A stretch of DNA of 64,000 bases. Origin: Dipteronia dyeriana. Taxonomy: Eukaryota; Streptophyta; Magnoliopsida; Sapindales; Sapindaceae. Within the stretch, counting starts at the first letter, position 1. The number at the start of each line of letters is the position of its first letter. Positions 10,500-21,964 of the stretch are shown piece by piece. The stretch covers positions 40,670,360 through 40,734,359 of the forward strand of contig CM065295.1 in NCBI GenBank assembly GCA_032871835.1, written 5' to 3'. The notes under the pieces were generated by a model. The model saw nothing but the letters and a program-made list of their open reading frames with translations. It was not told the DNA's origin and made no database searches. Position numbers and translations under genes: made by a program.

Positions 10500-13151
10500 G
10501 TATATATCAAAATCACATACCAATACACACAACTTGTGAGAGTTAAAATTAAAATTAAGTTTTTCAAAACATAGATAAAACTGAAGCTAGATTACATATC
10601 CAAAAGGTTCATTACACGTCTGAAAAAAACACGAGGTGGAAGAGGAAAATATCGGTTGGTATATTTCAAAAAAAATTCCTTTAAAAGAATGGACGTCAAC
10701 CCTTGATTAATTAACGTATAGTAAAACTATAGTACCTTTTTCTCGTGAAGATTGAATTTGCGCTGAATTGAATCTGACTGATCTTCCAATCCAATCATGA
10801 ACGTGAATCACCTAGGAGTGTGAGCTCCCTTTTTTTGAATTGTATACTTGAGGATGGAAAACAAACAAAATCTTTTCCTTTTATTGGTCACAATAATCAT
10901 CCTAGAGGAAAACAAAGAACATTTGGACACTTGTGAATTCTCAATCTATTGATTGAAACTCGCATGAACTCGATTTGATTTTGTGCACAAAGGCTTTTGA
11001 TGTAAAAGCTATTAATGCACTATCGAAAACAATAATGTTTCCTCTTTTCTCCATGCTTGACCGAATTCTTCACACAATGAGCCGGATGAAGTTTTTTTTT
11101 AACTATATTAGCAAATAGATAAAAAAATTCTCACAGAAGAACTAGGGTGGTGGTTGAATTCTCTCTTTAAGATTTTAATCTTGACCGAATTCTCACTCTA
11201 GAAAAATTATGTTGACCGAATTCTCACTTAGAGAATATATAGGTCATGGTCGAATCCTCTCCTAAGGAGGATTTATGTCTTGTGTCCAAATCCTCTTAAA
11301 AGAAGGATTTGTGTGTTAGCCAAGAAACCTCACTCAAAGTATTTTCCACACCAAGACTCATATTCCAAGTTTCCAACTCATTAGTGTATTTATCTGATAA
11401 CTAATTATTGAATATAAATTAAATTGTGACTTTATTAAAAACTTTCTAATTTGACTAATTATCAATTAGAGTTTTGATAGACATCAAATACCTCATAATA
11501 TCACTAGATAAATAGATTCATTTTATTTATCTACTTATCAAATAAAGTGTTTGATACTTATCATACTATCAACAAATGTATGACACTAGAAGATCTTCAC
11601 CCATTAGAAAAAAGATTTTGATTTTTAATTAAATAATTAATTAATTAATTAATTTCTATTTAACTAAATACTAAAATAAAAATCAATACATTAGGCTATT
11701 ATATTAGCCCTTGCCGCCTAATCCACATATATATATTTTTTTCATTTTATTAAATCCATTGGACTTTAATAAAAAGTCTACATGTGAACTAAACCCATTT
11801 TTACTAAAAAAGAAACAAGTCCACATGCCTTAAATTAAAACATTAATATAATTTAAACAGCTCATTTAATTAAAATGTGCAAATTATATTCTTAACGTAT
11901 TAATGGAATGTTAATCGCACCCAATTACGGCCTCCCAAGGATTCCCACATCCTTGGCCGCTCATTCCATGTATTTTGAAGAGTTACCGCGTGTCTTGATC
12001 ACATATGACCGCACCTCTCCAAAACTTTTGGATTTTGAAATCCAAAAAAACAAATTTAGATGGACCTAGAAATTGGTCCGGTATAATATATCAAGTGATC
12101 CATGCAAGCTCGTGTGGATTGGGGATCTTGGCGGGCTATCTAATTTTAAGCTCCAAAAAACCTAATCACAATCAACAAATTATTCACTTAGATTTGATCT
12201 ATTAATTTTAGTTCATTTTTCACTAAAGAACTAAAATTGAACTCTTAAATAAAGATAGACTAAGATAGTGTTTCTCATTCGTACCGTAAACAATCTTAAT
12301 GGAGATAATGTATCCGCGTAAAGAATACCGGTAATCGCCAAGATCTCATAGACCGCCTATAACTCTCATAGTTACCATATTTACTCATATGACAACATTT
12401 TGAACTTGAAATATTTTGACCTGTCCAAAAGTAATATTTCAATAGATACTATTAAAAACTTAACGTTAAGATTTAATAACCAATACTTCAAAATATCCAT
12501 ATGATGGTGTTCTACTCACATTTAATAAATTGAGTCATAATGTCCATATCTATAACTGAAGTCCTCTATCGATTAACAAATGAATACCACCAAACCATCG
12601 AGGATAGACTATGCTATATAATTGTACTCATTGATGACTCAAATAATAACACTTGTAACTATAAGTCCATCATTTATTTAAGGATTGAGATAGACTCTCA
12701 AATTGTCTTCAAGTGAATTTTTTTTTATCTATTGACGGTTCTGGATAAAGTATCTCATTGTGATCCTATTCAATGCACCTAGTACATTAGATTCTTTTGC
12801 CCAAAGACACCGCACTTTGATGATTTTAGACTCATCATAACACATTTGATCTCACTCAAATACTAGCAAAACTATCTACAACTTTAACAGGATAAAAAAG
12901 TTCAACATTTATCTTAAGTTGTGAATATTGTTCAAGGCTAACTAAAGAATTGTGTCTACCTCCTACATATCCAGATGTACGAACAATTCTTAATTTGTCA
13001 TAGTCTTTTGACCTTATGACTATTTACTTTTAACAATTACAATAATTAAAAGTAAATGCTATAAGATTTGTTAAACTAGAAATCATTTTATTAATATGAA
13101 AATATTGACAAATACATTATTACACTCTTGCTATTGAGTATAATCCCAATA
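10500..13151 (-). mobile_element. Copia-LTR-like insertion in the G1 3' region (solo LTR candidate)
   Basis: A 2.6 kb A+T-rich block without coding capacity interrupts the G1 tail. Its right edge (13139-13151) reads gtataatcccaata, the reverse complement of tattgggattatac, close to the TGTTGGGATTATAC start common in plant Copia LTRs. This suggests an LTR on the minus strand. The left edge is not resolved: ataccaata at 10519-10527 resembles the reverse complement of an initiator-Met primer site, but the rest of that site is poor. No 5-bp duplication was found. It could also be a truncated element rather than a solo LTR. Confidence 0.45.
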
Positions 13152-13189
13152 ATAAATATACAGAAAAAGTTCACTAAAATTGAAGATTG

Positions 13190-15548
13190 TGATAATAGAA
13201 ATAAAAGTAGTCAAAGATCGACCGCGCCTTTTCACTTGCCGGACGCATCCCTCCTGCCACTGACAGTCTCAATCATTTTTCCATCATCAGAGGAAACATC
13301 TGAAGGCTCTTCATCGGACAAAGTAACCTCTGTAAAGGCTAAGGATATGTCCTCCACCAAATCATGGACCGGCTTTACCTGACCTTTGATTCTTTTCTAA
13401 ACTTCAACATTAAAGGCTTTGAAATCGAACCTCGGGTAAGAAGCCACCAATAACGCTTTCAGCTCCTCCACCATATGATCAAAGATCTCTGTTTGATTAT
13501 CATAAAACTCATCAGAAACCAAAAACATATCAACAACATTATCTCCTAGATCCACATTCTGTTTCATGATGGTTCCGTTTGCGGTTCTGATCCGTTGACG
13601 GTAGTCACAAAGCTTTGCATACTTCCTCTGACACTAAGCCTTGGCCTTCTGGTACGATGAACAGAGCTGGTCTACCCCTGCCTTAGGGACTCAAACTCAC
13701 CCTGATAAAGTTGGATTTTATCATCCACCTCAGCCTTTCTCTGCTTCAGCCACTCATAACTCTTTCTTTTCTCCGCATACTTCCTCTCCATCTATAGGAG
13801 ATTTCCCATGGCCTGCCTCGCGGATGAGGATTGCGTTAAACCTTCTAAGTAAAAAGCATTAAAATAATACATATATAATAATAATAATAATAATAAATTG
13901 TTTATCTGCTAGAAGACACCATGAGACTGCCTGATCCGATCGACGTTTGACATTTTGCCAAAATGGGCAGGCTCTTGGCTCCTTAGCATGTATTTCCCGT
14001 ACGAACACATAAACCTTACCCCTATCTAGGGGGTGATTGGGTTCTCCTTAGGGTCAAAATACTTAGTTGGATGGCCACAGAAATAGTTTGGAGAGATCTA
14101 CGGATCATGCATATATAGCTCTGGCAGGCTATCTCTCCCCGGACAAATTTCAGTTGAGACAGAAGGTGTTACTTTTTCTCCTCTCGAAGAAAAAAAAAAG
14201 GAATGGCATCCGGGGGGGAAGGGTTCAACAACCTTCAATACAATCCCAAAAGTAGACAACCCCATCATGCGAGTACGTTTCGGAGCAGGGTCTGCTTCGG
14301 TGACTGTCCCCTCCGTCATTAATGACAGTACCTGCGGGATCATCCATTTCTTTTTCTTGCTTTCCGTCTCTTTACCCTTATCAGCCATTCTCCTCCTAAC
14401 CTTTTCAGCAAGCTTCCTTGCATCAGATCATGAAACAAAGGCATCCGTGATAACCCAGATTAACGAAAATATAAGTATTCAACGAAATGACCAAGTCTTA
14501 CGTTTTTCCTCCAAATTCTTCTCAACTATCTTCTTCATTTCCTCCGATGGAGTAGGATTTACTCCGAGTCTATACAAATTCCGATCGTCCAATGGGTGAT
14601 CAACGTGCCTCCTTATAGGTGAAACTAACCATGCCTCTGAAATATGCCTCCGCTATTTCTTTGAGAGATTCTCCGCCGCAATGCGTTCACATGGAGGTGC
14701 AAAGGATATGAAATCAGATAATAAATGTGAGCTTTTAAAGAGATAAATGAACATATGGAAACAAAGATAAAAAGATCCTCCATAAACTTGAGAGATTGAA
14801 CATCGAACGAACACTTTGTCGATTACAATCGAGCTCGACATCTTTTCCCCAGTCTTTCTTTACCACGAACCAGGTTTTCTTCCATTCCTTATTCGAAGAC
14901 GGTATCCCGGTGATCAGAGGTTCGCCCGCTTGCTTGTCAAACCAAGCAAGAGCCCAATAACCATCATCCCCGACTTATGGGAAATGAGGTTGTAGCAATG
15001 CCCGATCTCTACAAAGTTTGGGTCAGGAAAGTCTATTCCTTACCACAAAGCCTGCATCTCTATAATTATTCTCCAAGCATTAGGGTTCAGCTGAGCAGGG
15101 GCAACACCGATCTCTCATAGCACCTTCCGAATGTAAGGTTGAAGAGGCAACCTGGCTCAAACCTCTAAAAAAGCCAGATGAAAAGCCACTGAAACACCTA
15201 AGGGGTTACTCGCTAGTTCCTTGTAGCAGGTAAACTCATGCCAACAAAATCTGGGAAGGAGAACTCAACGACAATCTGCCCAATCCTCGCTTTGGTCAGT
15301 ATATTTTTCACTGGCTGATTAATGGCGAATTGGGTGTGGTCCATATCGTACCTACAGAAAACCTCTAATTTATAACCCTCTTCATAATCGTCGGGCCTCG
15401 GCCGGGACTCAACATACTGGACCTGATCCCTCATTTCGGGAACCCCGAATAGATTAGCAGTACTACTGCCCTTCGAGGACCTGCCTAACGTAGATTCGAA
15501 GGAACTAGATGAAGATCCATCCATGGGCAGCCCACGCTTTCGAACCAC
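13190..15548 (-). pseudogene. G1 antisense gene (gypsy-type transposon-like protein)
   Basis: Reading the minus strand from the ATG at 15548, MVRKRGLPMDGSSSSSFES opens a 111-residue frame. It contains the block IVVEFSFPDFVGMSLPATR, comparable to the FPLHPTL region of the plant 'putative gypsy-type transposon' family (PF04195-like; family named from memory). After a stop, related reading continues (WFDKQAGEPLITGI near 14930; a Lys-rich segment at 14388-14340; a Lys/Glu-rich coiled-coil-like part at 13830-13670) and ends near 13190 with an acidic tail. An acceptor-like ttacttag near 13845 follows a pyrimidine and ATT-rich run, suggesting an intron. Function unknown. Confidence 0.6.
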
Positions 15549-15916
15549 TCTGCTGGCCTAAGTAAAACTCGAAAAAGCAAAAAATAAGAAAAAATGTTTC
15601 TAAAGCGAGCCTTACTAGAGAAGAGTACACCAATTACGGGTATCCAAAGTGGCTCTAATCAAATTAAAAATCACAAATGAGATGTGGTGAGGTCCATACC
15701 CCTCGGTAAAGTGAGATCGACGCGAATGTCACCCTCTCTACGCGATGGTCAAACAACCGTCTCAACCATCGCATGCCATATGACACGACATGTCAACACT
15801 ACTCAACCAGCCTAATAAGGGCCCAAACGGCAAAGCCCATTCAGATGAGCCCAATACATCAAACCCACGGTCATTCACTTCGCCATGGATCCACCATAAT
15901 CTCATACCGATGGCCT

Positions 15917-15930
15917 TGAGGGGGAATTAT
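15917..15930 (+). promoter_or_regulatory. G1 polypurine tract
   Basis: tgagggggaattat sits directly before the 3' LTR and is the expected plus-strand priming site. Confidence 0.85.
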
Positions 15931-16415
15931 TGGACATGTTTATACGATTGACTAAAAGACCCCGGTGTGCCATTCACCGATATGCACATGCCCACCGAAA
16001 CATTAAATGAAGTCCAACTTGTCTGTGTTCGGTGGCCCCTCTAAAATCGTCGATTCCTTCGACCCAAATACGAGGGGAATCATAACTCACCGTCAACAAC
16101 CATTGGAGGATTAAACACAGTTGTCCCGTCTCCGACCAACTAGAGGGTGACACATAACCACATGAGTCAGAACGAAGTGACATACAACCATGGGTGTAAG
16201 GAACCGTAACCTATTCAAACCCCATTTTTATCATTCTTAGAGAGATCATAATTTTCCTATAAACATAACTCAAATATATTCTCTCTCAAATTGTAACTTT
16301 GAAAGAAATCTCAATCTTAGCTTTCGAAATACCGAATAAAGAGGAATCGTTTATTCTGTTTAGTCCATTACCTCATGTACCGATTAATTAGGTAACGGAG
16401 GATCAAATCATCACA
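15931..16415 (+). repeat. G1 3' LTR
   Basis: 485 bp, homologous to 392-932, with one clear internal deletion. Its last bases run into a (CA)n tract (16411-16434), which hides the target duplication. Confidence 0.9.
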
Positions 16416-16914
16416 TCACACACACACACACACATATTATAATAATTTGAGATTTTTAAAGAAAATGTATATACTCGAATCCACAAGGTCACAACCTCAC
16501 GGTATATCTATGAAGTGCAAACCATTAAACCAACCTCATACTGTTATCCTTTTTAAATACATTAATGCATAATTTATTAGAGTCTAAAGATTAAATGGCA
16601 CTTTTGGAGGTGGCTTTTCAAGGCTGTCTCTATTTTAATAACTTATGTTTAAAATACACCTATTATGGTGAACGGATAAAAATACCCCCCATAGTTGTTC
16701 CACATCAGCTATCTATAATTTACTTTTTAGTTTACAGTGAGAGAGTTGTGAGTAAAATGAGAAAGTTCCATTCAAATATAGGCAAACATACGAATAACGA
16801 CAGTGACTGTAACGAAGACGGTGGAGGACCAATAGGATTAAGACGATGTCAACGACGTAGAACACGACCAACGACTATAGCGAGTTTCGATATCATTAAA
16901 AAATGAGGTATGTT
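16416..16914. other. Noncoding spacer with (CA)n
   Basis: About 500 bp between G1 and a local minisatellite. It begins with a CA microsatellite (16411-16434). A 103-codon open frame at 16595-16906 has no recognisable motif and no codon bias that I can see; I regard it as chance. Nothing else found. Confidence 0.5.
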
Positions 16915-17200
16915 CATCAAAAGTCTCAAGTAAAAGTCTCGAAAGGTTTATGAAAAGTCTCAGAAAGCGTATAAAAGTCTCGAAAGGTTTAAGAAATGTC
17001 TCGGACAACATATAAAAGTATCGGATAAAAAGTCTCGGAAGGTTTATGGAAAGTCTCAGATAGTAAATAAAATTCTTGGGAAGCATTCAAAAGTCTCGAA
17101 AGGTTTATGGAAAGTCTCGAACAACGTATAAAAGTCTTGGGAACCATTCAAAAGTCTCGAATAAAAGTCTCTAAAGGTTTATGGAAAGTATCGAAAACTG
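16915..17200. repeat. Local minisatellite built on aaaagtctcgaaaggttta
   Basis: About five irregular units of 40-65 bp share gtctcgaaaggtttatgg followed by aaagtctc and tataaaag or cattcaaaag. They begin near 16918, 16978, 17030, 17092 and 17167. The array lies just upstream of G2 and of a short ORF that G2 interrupts. Confidence 0.85.
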
Positions 17201-17256
17201 AGTTATTGTTCATCATCTTCCCCACTCGAAAATCTCAACCATCAACAACTTTAACA

Positions 17257-17279
17257 ATGGAAGATTCAAAACCAAAACC
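17257..17279 (+). other. Possible 5' end of a host ORF split by G2
   Basis: An ATG in good plant context (acaatgg) at 17257 opens MEDSKPKP and runs straight into the G2 insertion site. If G2 and one copy of its target duplication are removed, the frame continues as NLGFKLN at 28127 onward and ends at a TAG at 28173-28175. The joined frame is only 24 codons and I do not recognise it. It may be a first exon fragment or chance. Confidence 0.25.
17275..17279. repeat. G2 target-site duplication, left copy
   Basis: AAACC directly before the left LTR, repeated at 28122-28126 directly after the right LTR. Confidence 0.9.
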
Positions 17280-18137
17280 TGTAGTCGATCGGATCTACAA
17301 TTAATTTAAATCGTCGAGGTGGGCACTGACAAACTGCGAAATAAGAGGGAAAGAGAACGAATGTCGGGCTCTAGAAGGGGATTTTCCCTTTGGGGAACTC
17401 TCCGACGCTCAAGTCAGTATTTATTCGATACAGTAGCCTAAATAAAACTATAGGAAAACAAACCAGTTTTCTCGATGTGGGGATTCGAGCTACATGTCGT
17501 TATGTTTGTGTCGACGTGGGAGTTAATCTTGTTTGTTGCTGTTACTCAAGTTGAGATCTGGTCGATATGGAGCTTGGTTGATCTTGATTGATTGAAGCCC
17601 GAATCTGGTCTATTGTTTGACTCGGGGATCGTCGATGGTTGGATCAATCGCAGGCCCGTGGGCTATAAGGTCGACCTGACTTGGGTGAGAACCAAACTGT
17701 GAATATGGAGGTGCGGGCTGCAGTAAATGTTGTATGAGTATTCACATGATGAGAGTGAGAAGGTAATAGCTTTCGTGAGAACTTAGAGTGAAAAATCAGA
17801 ACCCTTTTCATTGGAAAAGAGTCTTATATATATAGTGACAGCTCGGATCACCTCAACGTCTATCCTATTTACGCGAGGGCACAGATCACAGAGTCTTTAT
17901 TTTGTCTGTTTCGATTCATTTAAATCTAAAAATTTAAGATAATAATATATGTGTAACATCATATCATAATCAACTCATTTACGAGTTGATTTGACCACAT
18001 GTTCCCATGCTCTGATTTGAATTGTGGGCCAGTTTTTAGGTTTTTAGGCTTATATTCGAAAGGTTTCTTGAGAAACCTATATTCATTTGCTTATGGTCTC
18101 TTAAATTGGGCATGTGGCCCAATTTTTGACCACTACA
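17280..18137 (-). repeat. G2 3' LTR
   Basis: 858 bp; begins tgtagtcgatcggatctac and ends ttgaccactaca on the + strand. It is clearly related to 27316-28121 but carries an insertion of some 50 bp near 17770-17850 (including tcttatatatatagtgac) that the other lacks, and many substitutions. Confidence 0.92.
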
Positions 18138-18153
18138 GTTTCTCCTCCACTCT
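18138..18153 (-). promoter_or_regulatory. G2 polypurine tract
   Basis: On the minus strand agagtggaggagaaac ends exactly at the 3' LTR boundary, the expected plus-strand primer. Confidence 0.8.
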
Positions 18154-18557
18154 ACAAGCTCGAAGTCTTCGAGTTGGAGAGTTGATTATAATTCGATTTT
18201 GCCCAGTTCATGTCGAGCTAAGTCGAAATATCCAGTTGGTCGACATTGAACATAATGGTATTCAAACAAAAGACAATGCCTTTAACAGGTTTTACTGCTC
18301 TTATCGAACAATTCTTGGAAGGTATAATATCATTTTAGAGTTTTGATCGATAGTGAACATCGAGCAATGAATGGGTATGGTTAAATTCTACTTGAGTTTA
18401 AGGGTCCGATTCCCTAAGTTTAAGTAACTCTACTAGGGATGACGTGGCAGGATATCCTGACGGGGATGTTTATCAAGGTTTTTTAAATCCGAAGTGGCAC
18501 CCTCTAGAATTTGTGAGTGGTAGTTAGGCATCTTTTCAATTTACGTCATTTAAAACG

Positions 18558-18627
18558 ACGTGTCCTATAGGTTTGTGACACGTGTCCTATAGGTTTGTGA
18601 CACGTGTCCCTTATGGGTTATATATAA
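18558..18627 (+). promoter_or_regulatory. Promoter of the G2 antisense gene: G-box repeats and TATA box
   Basis: A 22-bp unit, acgtgtcctataggtttgtg plus ac, occurs twice in tandem (18558-18579, 18580-18601) and a third time in part. This sets three acgtg cores, two of them as the palindrome cacgtg (a G-box), 10-60 bp before the TATA box TATATATAA at 18619-18627. It lies on the strand opposite to gag-pol, about 0.6 kb upstream of the antisense ATG. G-boxes are bound by plant bZIP and bHLH factors; use here is inferred. Confidence 0.65.
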
Positions 18628-18649
18628 CCCAGAGTTTTCATTCTCTCTT

Positions 18650-21222
18650 TATTTTGGCAAAGGAAAGTCTCAGAGTTTCAGAGCAATTGTTGTTTCAAAA
18701 ACCTAGAAGTTATTTTGTTTGCTCTTCAGGCGTCTCCTGTAAATCTCCGATCATTTTTTTAGTTATAACTACTGATTTTCGGTAAGTTTTCCTATTTTCA
18801 TACTTTGGTTTTTGTTTGATTTTATTAAACTGTTTTTGTTAAAATTTTGAAAAATTGAGTTGTTTCTGGTTCTTTAAGTGAGCTTTGACTTCTTCTTTTT
18901 TTCTTCAATTTTTGATCCAGAATTCCTTGAATTTTGTTAATCAATTTTGTTTGCGACTCTGAAATAGGAAATAGAGCATTTTAAATCTTTATGGAAACGT
19001 TGACCATTGGGTTGTGGAATTTGAATCTACTATCGTGCCCTAGTCGTTCTATTAGGTTTTCACTAGCTTGTTTAGATTGTTCGAGTAGTCGACCGAGTGG
19101 GTTTCAAGCAGTGATAGTGATCGCATGAATACTTAGGTGATAGTTTAGTTTTGTTATGATCGTCTAGCCTTTTATAAGGTAGTTCGATCTCTTCTCGCTA
19201 GAGTTAGGTTTTTCTTTTTTGGACAGCGTTACTGGAGATGATCGATGACTATCGAGGCGTCTCTAACAAGATTGCCCATGAGCAATCTGATGCGTCATCT
19301 AAGTCGAGTCATCATAATGGGGTGTCCGTCGTTGGGCCCAAACTAATATGGTTATCGGTGAAGTGGGTATTGATCGACCTCGAACCAGTGAGCTGAACGT
19401 GGAGCCACCATCAACGCTCGAGAGTGAAGCGAGGCGATTTCTAACCGAGAATTTCGAATCGAGCTTATCATTCCAAGTGGTTTAAAACTCGGAGTATCAA
19501 CTTGGGATCCTAGAGATAGTGAAATTACAGGCAGCGGCCCCATTTGAAAGATCTGATTGGTCGATTCAATGATGGATATGTTTCTACTTTTTACCCTTCA
19601 AAATAGGCCTTAGGTTTCCAATCCCACCGTTTGCTCGACAGTTGCTCAATTTCTTTGATATCACTCCAAGCTAGTTGATGCCCAATGGTTGGAGGATCCT
19701 GCTGGCTCTCGAAGTTTTGATCAAGAGAAGGGAGTTGGAATTTTCATTCAAAAAATTACTATATACCTACCAATTGAAGGAGCATGACACGGACAGCGGG
19801 AGATATTTGGTAGCGGCTCGACATGATCGAGATCACTAGATCTCCAAGCTGACGGCTAGGGATCCTGACTAGAAACTTAGATACTTTTGTGACCAAGGGG
19901 CTTTGGTCGACGGAGTTAGGTCGATTTGGAACAATGCTAGTAAGAGTTTGATCAAACCATATATTTATATTATAATTAACTGTTAAACTCATCCCACTTT
20001 TTGTTTTTGTGGGACATGACAGGAAGGTAAACTCAATCCAAGGTGTGGACGACATGACGAAAACACAGAAGATTCTTTTCATTGATCCTAAGGAAAAGAG
20101 TTGGAAGGTCCTTTTGCTGGAGAAGAGTTTGAGGAAGAGCTCCATGTGGAAACACACCATGTTCTAACAGTCAGGTAATCCCTATCCTCGCTTTAAAGAT
20201 TTAACAATGTATGCTTGGTAAAGGCACGAGTTCGAGATCTTATGTGAAACAGAATTTCTCGAACCTGCTACTGACCTCGAGCGAGCTTCTGCCACAACAA
20301 CTATGTCGAGCATGAGGTCGTTCCTTACCTCTGAAGATGCCATGAAAAGGTAGATGGACATGATAAAGTAAAGGAATGGATAAAAGATTGTGAATGTACC
20401 TGAGTCCATAGATGTCGACCAATCCATGTCGGTTGACCTGACTTAGCCTGTTGCCTAAGTCGCGAAAAAAACAAGAAAGCGACCCAGACAAGATGACACT
20501 TAGAGCGAAAGCTTCATTGCGAGGTTTTCAACAAACATCTCAGTCTACTTCGACCCTAGCCTGATGCTGAAAGAGGTTGACCAACTCCTTTTTCCAGAGG
20601 ATGAATCTCGTTTTTCTAGATTGGAGCTTCTGGAGTTGTCCATCGGGGATTTACTGGCGCTTTCCAGGTTTGTTTATCTACACTTAGTTTTATTTAATCT
20701 TTTCAATCTTGGGTTGATTGTTTTGGATTTTTTACTTGCAGGCGCTTCAATCCCAACTATTTTTATGGAATGACATAAAGTCTTTATCCAAAAAGGTCTT
20801 CACTTTCACCTCTTCGAACTCAAGGTTGAAATAAGTGATCGAGAAGACCAAGTCTAATTCAGAGAGGCTTGCCAAGGTATGACTTGATAAACTTGCTCAG
20901 AAGAAGAAATTGCTCGACTTAGAGCAGCCGTGGAAGCAAGAAAAAAGAAGTTGTCCAATACTGATGACCTGCTCGCGGATGCTTTTGAGAAACTGGATAA
21001 GGCTACTGATGAGGTGGTTATCCAGACTAGGGGCGAGCTTATGAATTAGTACATTCTTAGGGAGATTGATTCCTGGAGACCAAATAAGGACATCGAAGTT
21101 TGGGAGCAGTGGAAAAACTTAAAGGTGCTTGAGCCAGATGACGAGCAAGGAGATGGTGGTGACACGACGAGCCAGTCAGGGAAGGATGCTGGTGGAGAAG
21201 AAGATCACGACCAAGAGAGTTA
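18650..21222 (+). pseudogene. G2 antisense gene, spliced (gypsy-type transposon-like protein)
   Basis: A multi-exon gene on the strand opposite to gag-pol. A leader exon ends at 18781; a leader intron (18782-19226, GTAAGT to GGACAG) precedes the ATG at 19238. Coding then reads MIDDYRGVSNKIAHEQSD; after frame changes comes the family hallmark FKIGLRFPIPPFARQLL near 19600. Introns with standard borders follow at 19940-20022 (GTAAGA to GACAG, 83 bp) and 20668-20741 (GTTTGT to TGCAG, 74 bp). The last exon has a coiled-coil-like part (KLSNTDDLLADAFEKLDKA) and an acidic tail ending in TAA at 21220-21222. Stops and frameshifts make this copy non-coding. The function of the family is unknown. Confidence 0.7.
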
Positions 21223-21960
21223 AACTTGATTTTACCATTCTTTTTTATATATATTTTTTGTTTTTTTACTAGAAGGTGTAAACGATTAATTTACCACCTT
21301 TTCGATGGTCTGTAAATATTTTTTTGCATTGAATGTTTGATGATCTTAATTGATATCTTTATGGTACTATCAATTCATCGGACTTCAACATTTCTACTTA
21401 AAATAAACTGTATATTAGACATTCGTCATAACTCAACTTAGAGCGAACAAATATCAAGCGATTTTCTTAAACAAATTGTTGAACATACATTGATCGTAGC
21501 TCGACTTGGAGCATTTTTTTTGTACGAGCAAATATCGAGTAAAACATAAGTTGTATCGAAGATAAGATACTGATTCCATTATATGATAATTCGATTTGAT
21601 AGGCTCCATTCCCCCAGCATAAGTTTGCTTGATGTATCGAGGAGAGTTGTGCATTATTCTTCGAACATATTAAGCCACGAACTCGAGTGCATCCAGGTAC
21701 GGATCGACTTGCATCTTTGAATGCAAGATTGCTTGGTCATTCGTCTTGCACGATAGAGTAAATTCCTCAATATAGCATTGTGTCTACAACGCCCTTAGGC
21801 TATTTGTAATTGACAAGCTTAGCTAGCCAATAATTTTATTTTTTTGAGCTCAGATGGCACTACTGCCCTTTGTTGATCATCATTGCTCTCAATAAAATGG
21901 TTAGTTTGTATTTAAGTGTGGCAAATCGAGCATTTAATATTGAGTTAGAAGTATTACCTT
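21223..21960. other. G2 untranslated region between integrase and antisense gene
   Basis: Noncoding 0.7 kb where the two opposed genes of G2 converge. Two diverged copies of a segment (ctcaacttagagcgaacaaa near 21430 and ctcgacttggagca near 21500) suggest remains of the minisatellite that the related elements have here. Confidence 0.5.
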
Positions 21961-21964
21961 TTTA

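Larger units (their letters stand above)
392..16415 (+). mobile_element. G1: Ty3/gypsy (Tat-type) LTR retrotransposon with two nested insertions
   Basis: The element is bounded by two related LTRs that both begin tggacatgtttatac and end caaatcatcaca (392-932 and 15931-16415). Domain order on the + strand is gag, protease, reverse transcriptase, RNase H, second RNase H, integrase, then a minisatellite and a minus-strand antisense gene, then a polypurine tract and the 3' LTR. The second RNase H and the antisense gene point to the Tat lineage. A hAT element (2963-6303) and a roughly 2.6 kb LTR-like insertion (about 10.5-13.15 kb) are nested in it. Stops and frameshifts occur in most domains, so it is a dead copy. 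No clean 5-bp target duplication remains. Confidence 0.9.

Noticed and set aside
16411..16434. (CA)n tract as a possible G1 target duplication
   Set aside because: The left flank is ataat; the repeat is an expansion at the LTR end, not a duplication.
16595..16906. 103-codon + frame between G1 and G2
   Set aside because: No motif, no homologous text elsewhere in the window and no convincing promoter; compatible with chance.
18582..18785. 67-codon + frame starting in the G-box repeats
   Set aside because: It covers the TATA box and leader exon of the G2 antisense gene, so translation from there is unlikely.
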